Shown in pieces: positions 8,319 to 18,284 of a stretch of 40,460 nt of DNA. The translations under genes were made by a program, and so were the position numbers. Position 1 is the first letter of the stretch. Every line of letters starts with the position of its first letter. The notes beneath the pieces were generated by a model. It was not told where the DNA came from and did not search any database. It saw nothing but the letters and a program-made list of their open reading frames with translations. Source of the DNA: Candidatus Bathyarchaeota archaeon A05DMB-3 (lineage in GTDB: Archaea > Thermoproteota > Bathyarchaeia > Bathyarchaeales > Bathycorpusculaceae); assembly GCA_019685555.1 (NCBI GenBank), contig JABFQN010000014.1, positions 1-40,460 of the forward strand. Reading direction: 5' to 3'.

Positions 8319-9274
8319 TCGCGCACCACCCTCCTCCTCAAAATGGAATTAGCTAAGGAATATTTGTAGAAGGTTCCAACAGGGTCTACGACTTGCTCGA
8401 TGACTTTTGGGTCTGTAGCTATTGAAGCGAAAGCGCTTATCATGGCTGCGCCTTGGTCTGATACGCGGGGTGTTGGTCCACCGCATCCAGTGCACGGTAT
8501 ATTCGCCTTTAAGCATTGGGCGCCGCATCCGCCTCTTGTGGCTGGTCCCATGCATATGACGCCCTGGTCTAGGAAACATGTTTTGAAGTCGTCTTCTATT
8601 TCGTAGATTCGCTTTACCTGGGTTATTTTTCGTTCTTTCTTTTCTCTTGGGCACTCGTCGCAGACAGACTTGTTTAGCAGGAAGCTTGAGCCTTTAGGTG
8701 GAAGTTTCCCGTTTAAAATGGCGTCTAAAGCCTCAATTATCCTTGGAACTGGAGGGGGACAGCCAGAAATGAAATAGTCTACGTCGACGGTTTGCGCCAA
8801 GGTTTTGACAGTGTCGTAAAACTCCGGAAGCTCCAGCTCTCCTTGTGCAACTTTAAATCGGGTTTGAGGAGTTACGCTCTGCGGATTTCTTGTTGAAGGA
8901 GTTTCAAAGTAGGCTCTTTCAAAAATTTTCTCCCTATTCCACAAGTTTCCTAAGCCTATTACGCAACCGTCGCAGGCGCATGAGCCGAAAGCCACCAGCA
9001 CCTTTGCCTTTTGCCTTAACAGTTTTGCCATATGCTCGTTTTCTTCGGTTCTTATCGCGCCGTTGAAAAAGCAGACATCTATGCTCTTGTCGGGCATGGC
9101 TTCAACATCCTTGTATTTAATGTCCATGGCAACAGGCCAAAAGACTATGTCCGCTTTGGCTATAACGTCTAAGATTTTCTCGTTTATGTCTAAGACGGCG
9201 ATTTCGCATCCGCCACAGCTTGCAGCCCAATAAAATGCGAACTTCAATTTTTTGGGTTTCTCCATTCTCCTCAC
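8315..9274 (-). CDS. mvhG: [NiFe]-hydrogenase small subunit (MvhG)
   Basis: The 319-aa protein begins near the conserved AASCGGCEIA (C20, C23). Later cluster ligands are in GSCACDGC, SGCPPP, CDECP and the long C-terminal set CFLDQGVICMGP / GGCGAQC / IPCTGCGGP. The small subunit carries three Fe-S clusters from MvhA to MvhD. The start is GTG 9274 or ATG 9265. The AGGAG directly before 9265 sits only 1 nt away, too close to serve it, so GTG or leaderless translation is more likely. It is the first gene of the mvhG-mvhA-hdrA1-hdrC-hdrB operon. Confidence 0.92.
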   Translation of the reverse strand: MRRMEKPKKLKFAFYWAASCGGCEIAVLDINEKILDVIAKADIVFWPVAMDIKYKDVEAMPDKSIDVCFFNGAIRTEENEHMAKLLRQKAKVLVAFGSCACDGCVIGLGNLWNREKIFERAYFETPSTRNPQSVTPQTRFKVAQGELELPEFYDTVKTLAQTVDVDYFISGCPPPVPRIIEALDAILNGKLPPKGSSFLLNKSVCDECPREKKERKITQVKRIYEIEDDFKTCFLDQGVICMGPATRGGCGAQCLKANIPCTGCGGPTPRVSDQGAAMISAFASIATDPKVIEQVVDPVGTFYKYSLANSILRRRVVRE

Positions 9275-9416
9275 CAGTCACGCATAATTTTAATGGAGCT
9301 AGATTATTGCAGCTTCTATAATTTAAATTTAGCTCATTGAGTAAATAGAAAATATGTTTCATTAAGCTTAATTTATTTTTAGCATATTCAGAGAGAGGGT
9401 AGTGTGAACTGCACAG
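9275..9416 (-). promoter_or_regulatory. Promoter region of the mvh-hdr operon
   Basis: A 142-bp A/T-rich gap between the acyl-CoA synthetase stop and mvhG. On the minus strand a TATA-like run (AAATTTAAATTATAG, about 9317-9331) lies some 40-60 bp before the possible mvhG starts, which fits an archaeal promoter with a short leader. The operon is therefore probably transcribed separately from the synthetase gene upstream. Confidence 0.35.
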
Positions 9417-12251
9417 TTAACTTGTTGCGGCGGTTTCCGCCTCTTTATCCGCAGTTCTATCGACTTCCGTCTTTTCCGCGCTTACAGCGGCTTCCAACAG
9501 TTCTGTTTTCTCTGCAGCTTGAGGCAGTTGCTTCTCTTCCTTTAGGTTTAGGGTTCCTCTAATTGTGCCGTCTTCCATATACTTCAACTGAAAACCAAGA
9601 TTTTTCATGAGCTCTATTGCTTTTCGGTTTTCCGGCAGCATAATTCCATAAACTGTTTCTAAGCCGCGTTCCTTGCCTATTTCGATAACATAGTCTACAA
9701 GTTTTGTTCCTAAGCCTAAGCCCTGCCATGGGTCTGCCACAAGAAAAGCTATTTCGCCGGTTTTTCCATCAAGTTCTATGCTTACTCTGGCGGTTCCAAT
9801 TATTTTTCTTGCGCCGTTTTCTGTTAGTTCGGCGACTATGGCTATTTCGCGGTCATAGTCTATATTGCAATAGCGAACCCTAACTTCATGAGGCATGTGT
9901 TTAAGCGTTTGAAACAATTTATACCGAATGGACTCTTCTGAGCAGTTTTTGAACATTTCCAGCCATAAGGGCTCGTCTTCTGGTTTTATAGGCCTTAAAA
10001 GCACAGTTCTCCCGTCGCGAAGTTTCCATAAGGTTTCATACTTTTTGGGGTAGGGGCTTATCACCAAGTGCTGATGCGGTTCCACCTTCTTGAAGACTAG
10101 CTCCTTATCGATGATTACACGAGCATCTATGGCCAAGGCTTCTTTCTCATCTACAATTAACGGGTTTATGTCAATTTCCTTTATCTGCGGGAAGTCTATG
10201 AGCAACTGCGAAAAAAGAACCATCACCTCTTCGAGGCGTTTAATGTTGGCTGGAGGCATGTTCCTATAGCCTTTCAAAAGCTGATAGACCTTTGTCTCCT
10301 CCATCATCCTTCTAGCCAAAGTCTGGTTTAGCGGAGGCAAACCGATGGAAAAGTCTCTAAAAAGTTCAACTCCAACCCCGCCCATTCCAAACATAACTAT
10401 TGGACCGAAAACAACGTCCTTTTTTGCGCCTAGAATAACTTCATACCCGCGTTTCTTAACCATAGGCTGAACAGTAACGCCGATTATTTCCGCGTTTTGG
10501 TTATACTTTTTAGCGTTTTTCATTATGGTTCTAAAAGCTGCCCTAACCTCATCATCATTTTTAATGTCGAGGATTACGCCGCCCGCATCTGTTTTGTGAA
10601 TTATTTGGGGAGAAAGAACTTTCAAGACAACTGGATAGCCTATCCGCGAAGCTATAACAACAGCCTCATCCTCATCTTTGGCGATAAATGTTTTCACAAC
10701 TGGAAAGTTGTAAAACTCCAAAACTTTTTTGGCTTCAAACTCTGTTAATACTTCACGGTTTTCAAGGGCAGCATTCCGCATAATAGCCATTATTGGAAGC
10801 TTAGGCGGAGAAACATCCACAGGCAACTCTTCAGGCGTTTCGTAAAGCAGTTCAAGGTTACGCTTATACTGGTACATGTAAAGATAGGTTTTAACTGCTT
10901 GTTCAGGGGTGGAAAAAGTTGGAATTTCGTTTGCGTTGAATATGAAGTTGGCTTCTTCAACTGCTTTCCTACCCATAAAAGAGGTTAGTATCGTCTTGCC
11001 TTGCTGTCCTTTACTTTTTAAAAGTTCCACAATGCTTTTAGCGATTTCAACTGGTTCCGCCACTGCTTGAGCGGTGTAGATTAATAGGATTCCGTCGACA
11101 TTTTCATCGTTGAGGCATGCTTCCAAAACAGCCTTGTAACGGTCAGCTTTGGCGTCTCCTAAAATGTCAATGGGGTTGCCGTGGCTCCAGTAGGGCGGAA
11201 GAACACTGTTAAGGTAATCCATTGTTTGCTGGCTTAGCTTGGCAAGTTTGCCGCCCATACCTATCAAGGCGTCTGTAGCCATAACACCCGGACCCCCAGC
11301 GTTTGTGATTATCGCCAGGTTTGGTCCACGGGGCAGTGGCTGCAAACCTAAAACTTCAGCGCAGTTGAATAGGTCTGCTATTTCTTCGACGCGCACCACT
11401 CCTGCACGTTTGAACGCCGCATCGTAAACATTGTCTTCGCCAGTAAGCGAACCCGTGTGGGAGGCTGCTGCCTTGGCGCTTTCGCTGAACTTTCCAGCCT
11501 TAACAACAATTATTGGCTTTGTTCTTGCAAAATGTCTCGCCGCACTCATAAACTTCCTAGAGTTAGCCATGCCCTCAATATACATAAGAATGCTCCGCGT
11601 TTTCGGGTCTGTTCCAAAATAGTCTATTAAATCGCCAAAATCCACATCTATCATTGAGCCAACAGAAACGAAGTGGCTGAAACCCACATTCTCGTGAACC
11701 GCCCAGTCCAGAATCGCTGTCCCAAGCGCGCCGCTTTGGCTTATGAAGGCAATGTTGCCCGGTCTAGGCATCTTATTAATAAAGGTGGCGTTTAGGCGTA
11801 TGCTGGGACGAATAATTCCCAAACAGTTGGGCCCAATAATACGCAAATCGTATTTCTGTTTTATCTCGAGAATCTTGTCTTCTAAGGCTTTGCCTTCTGG
11901 TCCGGTCTCCTTAAAACCAGCACTTATAATGATTAATCCCTTTATTCCGGCTCTGCCACACTGTTCCACAACGTCTGGAACGGTTTTCGCCGGAGTGGCA
12001 ATAACTGCCAAATCAACAGTTTTTGGAAGTTGCAAAACGTTTTGGTAGGCTTTAACGCCTAAAATCTCCTTTTTACGAATGTTTACGGGGTAAACCTCAC
12101 CTTCAAACCCGGATTCAAGAAAATTCTTCATTAAAGCGCAGCCTACCGAGCCCTCCTCATCGCTTGCGCCCACAACAGCTACACTTTTAGGGTTAAAAAT
12201 CTTGTCAAGATGAAGGGTAACCAACCAGACACCAGCACTTTGAAAATTCAA
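9417..12251 (-). CDS. ADP-forming acyl-CoA synthetase (alpha+beta) fused to a GNAT acetyltransferase
   Basis: The 944-aa chain has, in order: a CoA-binding Rossmann domain (NPKSVAVVGASDEEGSVG, 20-110), succinyl-CoA-ligase-like domains with the phosphohistidine motif ASHTGSLTG (H265), an ATP-grasp beta part (about 495-715) with the second histidine in IHKTDAGGV, and a C-terminal GNAT domain (about 760-905). The GNAT acetyl-CoA loop is WQGLGLGTKL. ADP-forming acetyl-CoA synthetase makes ATP from acetyl-CoA in archaea. Bacterial Pat protein acetyltransferases share this order but often have a dead synthetase; here both histidines are kept, so synthetase activity is plausible. The tail (about 905-944) is low complexity, rich in Glu/Ala. 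The start is TTG 12251 or TTG 12224 (GGTG nearby). It lies between the Mvh-Hdr and Nfn-like gene sets, with gaps on both sides. Confidence 0.85.
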   Translation of the reverse strand: MNFQSAGVWLVTLHLDKIFNPKSVAVVGASDEEGSVGCALMKNFLESGFEGEVYPVNIRKKEILGVKAYQNVLQLPKTVDLAVIATPAKTVPDVVEQCGRAGIKGLIIISAGFKETGPEGKALEDKILEIKQKYDLRIIGPNCLGIIRPSIRLNATFINKMPRPGNIAFISQSGALGTAILDWAVHENVGFSHFVSVGSMIDVDFGDLIDYFGTDPKTRSILMYIEGMANSRKFMSAARHFARTKPIIVVKAGKFSESAKAAASHTGSLTGEDNVYDAAFKRAGVVRVEEIADLFNCAEVLGLQPLPRGPNLAIITNAGGPGVMATDALIGMGGKLAKLSQQTMDYLNSVLPPYWSHGNPIDILGDAKADRYKAVLEACLNDENVDGILLIYTAQAVAEPVEIAKSIVELLKSKGQQGKTILTSFMGRKAVEEANFIFNANEIPTFSTPEQAVKTYLYMYQYKRNLELLYETPEELPVDVSPPKLPIMAIMRNAALENREVLTEFEAKKVLEFYNFPVVKTFIAKDEDEAVVIASRIGYPVVLKVLSPQIIHKTDAGGVILDIKNDDEVRAAFRTIMKNAKKYNQNAEIIGVTVQPMVKKRGYEVILGAKKDVVFGPIVMFGMGGVGVELFRDFSIGLPPLNQTLARRMMEETKVYQLLKGYRNMPPANIKRLEEVMVLFSQLLIDFPQIKEIDINPLIVDEKEALAIDARVIIDKELVFKKVEPHQHLVISPYPKKYETLWKLRDGRTVLLRPIKPEDEPLWLEMFKNCSEESIRYKLFQTLKHMPHEVRVRYCNIDYDREIAIVAELTENGARKIIGTARVSIELDGKTGEIAFLVADPWQGLGLGTKLVDYVIEIGKERGLETVYGIMLPENRKAIELMKNLGFQLKYMEDGTIRGTLNLKEEKQLPQAAEKTELLEAAVSAEKTEVDRTADKEAETAATS

Positions 12252-12414
12252 CAGCCCAAATTAAAACTTTATGCAGTAAAGCTACACCACGTTTTCAACA
12301 CAATAAAAGAAATAGCAAAAACTATAGGGGGAGGGTCGCTATTGGCTTTTCCAGCAACCAAAAAATGTAGAGAGGGTATCCATTTTAGGTTTTGGCAGAC
12401 ACTTAAATTTGACG

Positions 12415-14644
<2,230 letters not shown>

Positions 14645-14648
14645 TTTG

Positions 14649-15857
14649 CTAATCCCTCCCCTCAGGTTTTGTTGTTGGCGGCAGTGCCGCAACCTTCTTC
14701 ACAAACTTGTCAAGGTTTTCTTCAAAATTACCCGTCTGCCTTGGAGAAGCCTCGAAAAGTTCAAACCGTTCAAGCATATTCATTTTCTTCAAAACATCCT
14801 TTAACACGGTCATGTTTCTTTCAGCCGTGTCGCGTCCCTCTTGAAGCTTGCAGTCTTCAGCTGAGCAGACAACAGCCATAACACCGTCAAAGCCGTTTTG
14901 CAAAGCGTTGACAATGTGAACTGGGTCAAGTGCCTTAAAACATGGAACCTCCAGCGTAACAGCATTCCTTTTGAAGAATATGCCTTCAGGGTTGTCGAGG
15001 GCTGAAAACTCTGACCACTGACAGCAGAAGACAAGGATTACCGGCGATTTGCCTTCGGCTTTCAGCCTAACAGCGGAGTCACAGTAACGTTTCAAAACAC
15101 TTTCAAACTCGAAACCCTTGATTTGGATAGCATAGTGTGGACAAACTAAGGCGCAAGCACCGCATCCCATGCAATAGTCATAGAGAATTTTCGGTGTTGC
15201 AAAAGGTTCCGCTTCTATGGCTGCGTATGGGCATATGAAGACGCATTTGTCACAGCCTACACATTTAGCAGTGTCGTAAACAACTTTCCGAGAGTATTTG
15301 ATAACTCTAACAGCTTCTTTGCTAAAGCCCAACTCTTCGAGAACCCTTCTGCCGAGAAAAAGCCGCCTAGTATTGATTTTTGTGCCCTCTTTAAAGCGGC
15401 AAAAGGCATCTTCACACTGAACTGAAACAACGTTTTTTACGCCAAATCCTAAAACCTTGAAAATAAACTCTGTTGGAACCCTTCCAGAACATGGCAAACG
15501 TAATGGAATATAATCCTTTACGCGTAAGCCTTGCTCAGCCAAAATCTCTTCAACCTCACGCGTGGACGGAGAGTTTCCACGACACATCAAAACCAAAGTT
15601 TCAATTCCAGTCTTTTTATGCAAATCTTCAACATGTTTTACAAGGCTGTCATAGTCGTAGTAGGCTATTTCAATTGCAAAAACTGGACAAGCACTATAGC
15701 ATATTCCGCAGACTTGACATTTTTGGATGTCTATTTCCACCTTGCCAGTCTCAGCGTCCCGTTTTATAGCCTCGTAGGGGCATACCGAATAGCATATGGA
15801 GCAGCGGCTACAGTAATCTTGGTTTATACTTACTACAAGAGTTTGTTCCCCACTCAT
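14649..15857 (-). CDS. Tandem ferredoxin-MvhD protein: two copies of [2x(4Fe-4S) + MvhD]
   Basis: The 402-aa protein is an internal duplication. Unit 1: two [4Fe-4S] motifs (C16-C19-C22-C26 and C47-C50-C53-C57), then an MvhD-like domain (about 88-190) with C92, C123, C148 and C153. Unit 2: C199-C202-C205-C209 and C229-C232-C235-C239, then a second MvhD-like domain (about 273-375) with C278-C279, C306, C331 and C336. MvhD is the [2Fe-2S] electron link between hydrogenase and HdrA. Here it is bound to four ferredoxin clusters and placed upstream of NfnAB-like genes and in the same block as trxB and the HdrCB fusion, opposite hdrA2. An electron-transfer hub between an NAD(P)H module and HdrA2 is inferred. 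The exact family name is unknown to me. Confidence 0.8.
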   Translation of the reverse strand: MSGEQTLVVSINQDYCSRCSICYSVCPYEAIKRDAETGKVEIDIQKCQVCGICYSACPVFAIEIAYYDYDSLVKHVEDLHKKTGIETLVLMCRGNSPSTREVEEILAEQGLRVKDYIPLRLPCSGRVPTEFIFKVLGFGVKNVVSVQCEDAFCRFKEGTKINTRRLFLGRRVLEELGFSKEAVRVIKYSRKVVYDTAKCVGCDKCVFICPYAAIEAEPFATPKILYDYCMGCGACALVCPHYAIQIKGFEFESVLKRYCDSAVRLKAEGKSPVILVFCCQWSEFSALDNPEGIFFKRNAVTLEVPCFKALDPVHIVNALQNGFDGVMAVVCSAEDCKLQEGRDTAERNMTVLKDVLKKMNMLERFELFEASPRQTGNFEENLDKFVKKVAALPPTTKPEGRD

Positions 15858-15955
15858 CTAGCATTTCTCCAATCCGACTAAACGCATGCAAGCGCTAGAA
15901 GTTTTGAAAGATAATGCCACGAATAATATAATATTTTTGGAACAAAAGTGGCTGT

Positions 15956-16891
15956 TCACTGCCTATAATAATAGGGTCTCCGAATATACCCATAAGCTTC
16001 CAGAGCAGCGGTTATCCCCTGACCAACAGCCGCCCCAACCTGTTTAACCGGATGATTTGTAACATCGCCAGCAGCATAAACCCCAGAAATGTTGGTTCTC
16101 TGCCGAATATCAACAATAACATAGCCATGCTCATCCACCTCCACACCAGCCTCTTTGGCAAGCTGGCTATTGGGGATTTCACCAACTTGGACGAAGACTC
16201 CATCAATTGGCAACTCTCTAACCTCTCCAGTTTTGTTGTTGAATAAAATTGCCTTTTCCACAAGTTTTCCGCCTTTAATCTCCCTCAATTCAGTGTTCCA
16301 AAAAACTTCAACGTTGCCTTTCTCAAGCAAAGCCTTAACGCGGGCTTCTTCAGCGCGGAATGCATCTCTTCTATGGGCAACTTTAACTTCTGAGGCAAGC
16401 TCCGCCAAATAAAGGGCTGTCACCACAGCGGAGTTTCCGCCGCCAACCACTAGAACACGTTTATCCTTGAAAAGGGGTCCATCGCATATTCCACAGTAGC
16501 TCACCCCTCTTCCCTTAAACTCCTTTTCACCAGAAACTCCCAACTCGCTGTAGCTTGAGCCAGAGGCAATTATGACAGCCCTAGCTTTATAGACGCCTTT
16601 ATCAGTTTTCACAATTTTCTCCTCTCCCTTTAAGTCCAAGTCCATAACCTTTTCAAACTCGTGGATTGCGGTGCCAAGTTTTCTACACTGAGCCACAATT
16701 TTCTGCGCAAGTTCAGCTCCGCTTATTCTCTCAAAACCGGGGTAATTCTCAATCACTGGCGCGTCTCCAAGAGTCCCGCCGGCAATTTTCTCCTCTATGA
16801 TTAGCGCCTTTAGCCCACTTCTGGCAGCATAAATTCCAGCAGTCAAGCCCGCTGGACCAGCGCCAATAATCATCAGGTCCCATATTTCCAT
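15956..16891 (-). CDS. trxB: Thioredoxin reductase-like flavoprotein
   Basis: A 311-aa protein with FAD motif [16 protein letters not shown], redox pair C133-G-I-C136-D (usually CATC), NADPH motif VVGGGNSAVVTALYL with HRRDAFRA, and the closing GVYAAGDV. These are all features of low-Mr thioredoxin reductase. The CGIC active site still keeps the following Asp. It begins 12 nt after a 46-aa zinc-ribbon gene and lies inside the redox island, so its partner could be a thioredoxin elsewhere or a protein of this island. Confidence 0.9.
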   Translation of the reverse strand: MEIWDLMIIGAGPAGLTAGIYAARSGLKALIIEEKIAGGTLGDAPVIENYPGFERISGAELAQKIVAQCRKLGTAIHEFEKVMDLDLKGEEKIVKTDKGVYKARAVIIASGSSYSELGVSGEKEFKGRGVSYCGICDGPLFKDKRVLVVGGGNSAVVTALYLAELASEVKVAHRRDAFRAEEARVKALLEKGNVEVFWNTELREIKGGKLVEKAILFNNKTGEVRELPIDGVFVQVGEIPNSQLAKEAGVEVDEHGYVIVDIRQRTNISGVYAAGDVTNHPVKQVGAAVGQGITAALEAYGYIRRPYYYRQ

Positions 16892-16903
16892 GATGCATCG
16901 CCT

Positions 16904-17044
16904 TTAGTCGTCCTCATAGTCTAGTTCATCTATCTCTATTTCATAGCATTCTTGGCAAAAGCCGTCAAAGGTTTCATATTCTTCCTTTGTGATTTTTCTT
17001 CCACACTTTAAACAGTGGTAAACCTCTTCATCATCCTCTTCCAT
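16904..17044 (-). CDS. 46-aa acidic zinc-ribbon protein
   Basis: A short frame from ATG 17044 to TAA 16904-16906. The sequence has two CxxC pairs (YHCLKCGRKIT and FCQECYE), giving a four-cysteine zinc ribbon or rubredoxin-like knuckle, flanked by acidic ends (MEEDDEEV and DELDYEDD). A GAGG lies about 13 nt before the ATG. It lies 34 nt after the HdrCB-fusion stop and 12 nt before trxB, in the same direction, so it is probably co-transcribed. Its length would let many gene finders miss it. The function is unknown; a small redox or scaffold protein of the island is possible. Confidence 0.7.
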   Translation of the reverse strand: MEEDDEEVYHCLKCGRKITKEEYETFDGFCQECYEIEIDELDYEDD

Positions 17045-17078
17045 GTCGGAAGCCTCAAAATATTTTCTGCATATACCA

Positions 17079-18188
17079 TTATAAGGCTAATGCCAGCAAC
17101 TCCGCAATGTCCATAATTTGGATTTTACCCTCGTTTCCAGTGGTTTTAACAGCGTCTTCCATGGTTAGCATGCAGAAGGGACACGCCACAGCTAAGATTT
17201 CTGCTCCAACTTCAACGGCTTCTTTAACGCGGATTTCCGCCAAACGTGGTCCAGGAATGTCAACCCACATTCTTCCTCCTCCGCCTTCGCAGCATAGGCT
17301 TCTGCTTCTTGAACGGTCAAACTCCAAAAGCGTGATGCCTTTAATGGTTTCTATAACCTTTCGAGGTTCATCGTAAATGTTGTTTTGTTTGCCAAGATAA
17401 CACGGGTCGTGGTAAATAACTTTTTTATTTAGTTCCTTTGATGGGTTAAGCCTATTCTCATCAATTAGTTTTGCAAGAAGTTGCGAATGATGCTGCGCCT
17501 CAAAGCTTGTTTGGTTGTATCGGTTTTTGAAGACGTTGAAGCCGTGGGGACAGTTGGTTACAACTTGTTTCACACCATACTTGTTGAATACCTTCATGTT
17601 TTCTTCTACGAGAAAATCGAAGAGTCCCTTTTCGCCCATGCCATAAACTTCGCTTCCACAACAGTTTTCCTCTTCACCCAAAACACCGAAGTTCAACTGA
17701 GCCTTTTCGAAACAAGCTGCAAGACTTTTTGCCACGTTTTGAATTCTCGGGTCGTAGGCTAACGTGCATCCCACATAGTAGAGGACTTCAGCGCCTTGGG
17801 AAACATGTTTTACTTTCAAGTCTTGGCTCCATTCTGTGCGCTTTCCACGAATTCTACCCCAAGGATTTCCGTTTTTAAATATGCTTTCAAGAGCATCCCT
17901 AAGGGTGGGAGCTATCTGTCCCTCCTCAACAGCCATACTTCTGATGTCTATTAGAAACTCGTAGGGGTTCAAGTCTTTTGGGCAGCGAATCCCACACGTG
18001 GAGCATGTGGTGCAACTCCACAACTCGTTAGGCGGATGTATAGTTAGCCTACCCGAAGCGGAAACTTCCCGCATATACCTTCTAATGTTAAGATTAGCTT
18101 TCTTGGCAACGGGGCAGCTTCCAGTGCACATGCCACATTGGATACATTCCAAAAGCTTATGCTTCTCAACAAGTTCTTGAGGGTTCAT
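17079..18188 (-). CDS. HdrC-HdrB fusion (HdrD-like) iron-sulfur protein
   Basis: The 369-aa protein starts at ATG 18188 (MNPQELVEKH); an open frame to 18278 would invade the divergent promoter. Residues 15-25 and 59-69 are [4Fe-4S] motifs (CIQCGMCTGSCP, CTTCSTCGIRCP), the HdrC part. The HdrB part has two CCG domains: C141, C176-C177 and C213 in the first, and C263, C299-C300, C336 and C339 in the second. In the first CCG the last cysteine is replaced (CPHG, G216), so that cluster may be altered. HdrD-type proteins end HdrDE or stand-alone disulfide or lactate-type reductases. Here the gene is divergent from hdrA2, suggesting it is the HdrBC partner of HdrA2. Confidence 0.85.
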   Translation of the reverse strand: MNPQELVEKHKLLECIQCGMCTGSCPVAKKANLNIRRYMREVSASGRLTIHPPNELWSCTTCSTCGIRCPKDLNPYEFLIDIRSMAVEEGQIAPTLRDALESIFKNGNPWGRIRGKRTEWSQDLKVKHVSQGAEVLYYVGCTLAYDPRIQNVAKSLAACFEKAQLNFGVLGEEENCCGSEVYGMGEKGLFDFLVEENMKVFNKYGVKQVVTNCPHGFNVFKNRYNQTSFEAQHHSQLLAKLIDENRLNPSKELNKKVIYHDPCYLGKQNNIYDEPRKVIETIKGITLLEFDRSRSRSLCCEGGGGRMWVDIPGPRLAEIRVKEAVEVGAEILAVACPFCMLTMEDAVKTTGNEGKIQIMDIAELLALAL

Positions 18189-18284
18189 TTTCCACGTCAC
18201 TTTTGTTGAAAGTGAGGAGCAAGATTTTAAAAGCATTTTCCCCTTTATGGGTCTAAACAACCATGCAACTGGAGACATCTACTC
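18189..18284. promoter_or_regulatory. Bidirectional promoter between the HdrCB fusion and hdrA2
   Basis: A 96-bp divergent gap. TTTTAAAA at 18225-18232 is self-complementary and can serve as a TATA element in both directions. It is 37 bp before the minus-strand ATG and 53 bp before the plus-strand ATG. GGAG at about 18271-18274 is the likely ribosome site of hdrA2. A shared element would co-regulate the two halves of the second Hdr system. Confidence 0.45.

Noticed and set aside
18189-18278. N-terminal extension of the HdrCB fusion up to 18278
   Set aside because: It would consume the divergent promoter; homologous HdrC-type starts begin close to the first CxxC motif, as ATG 18188 does.
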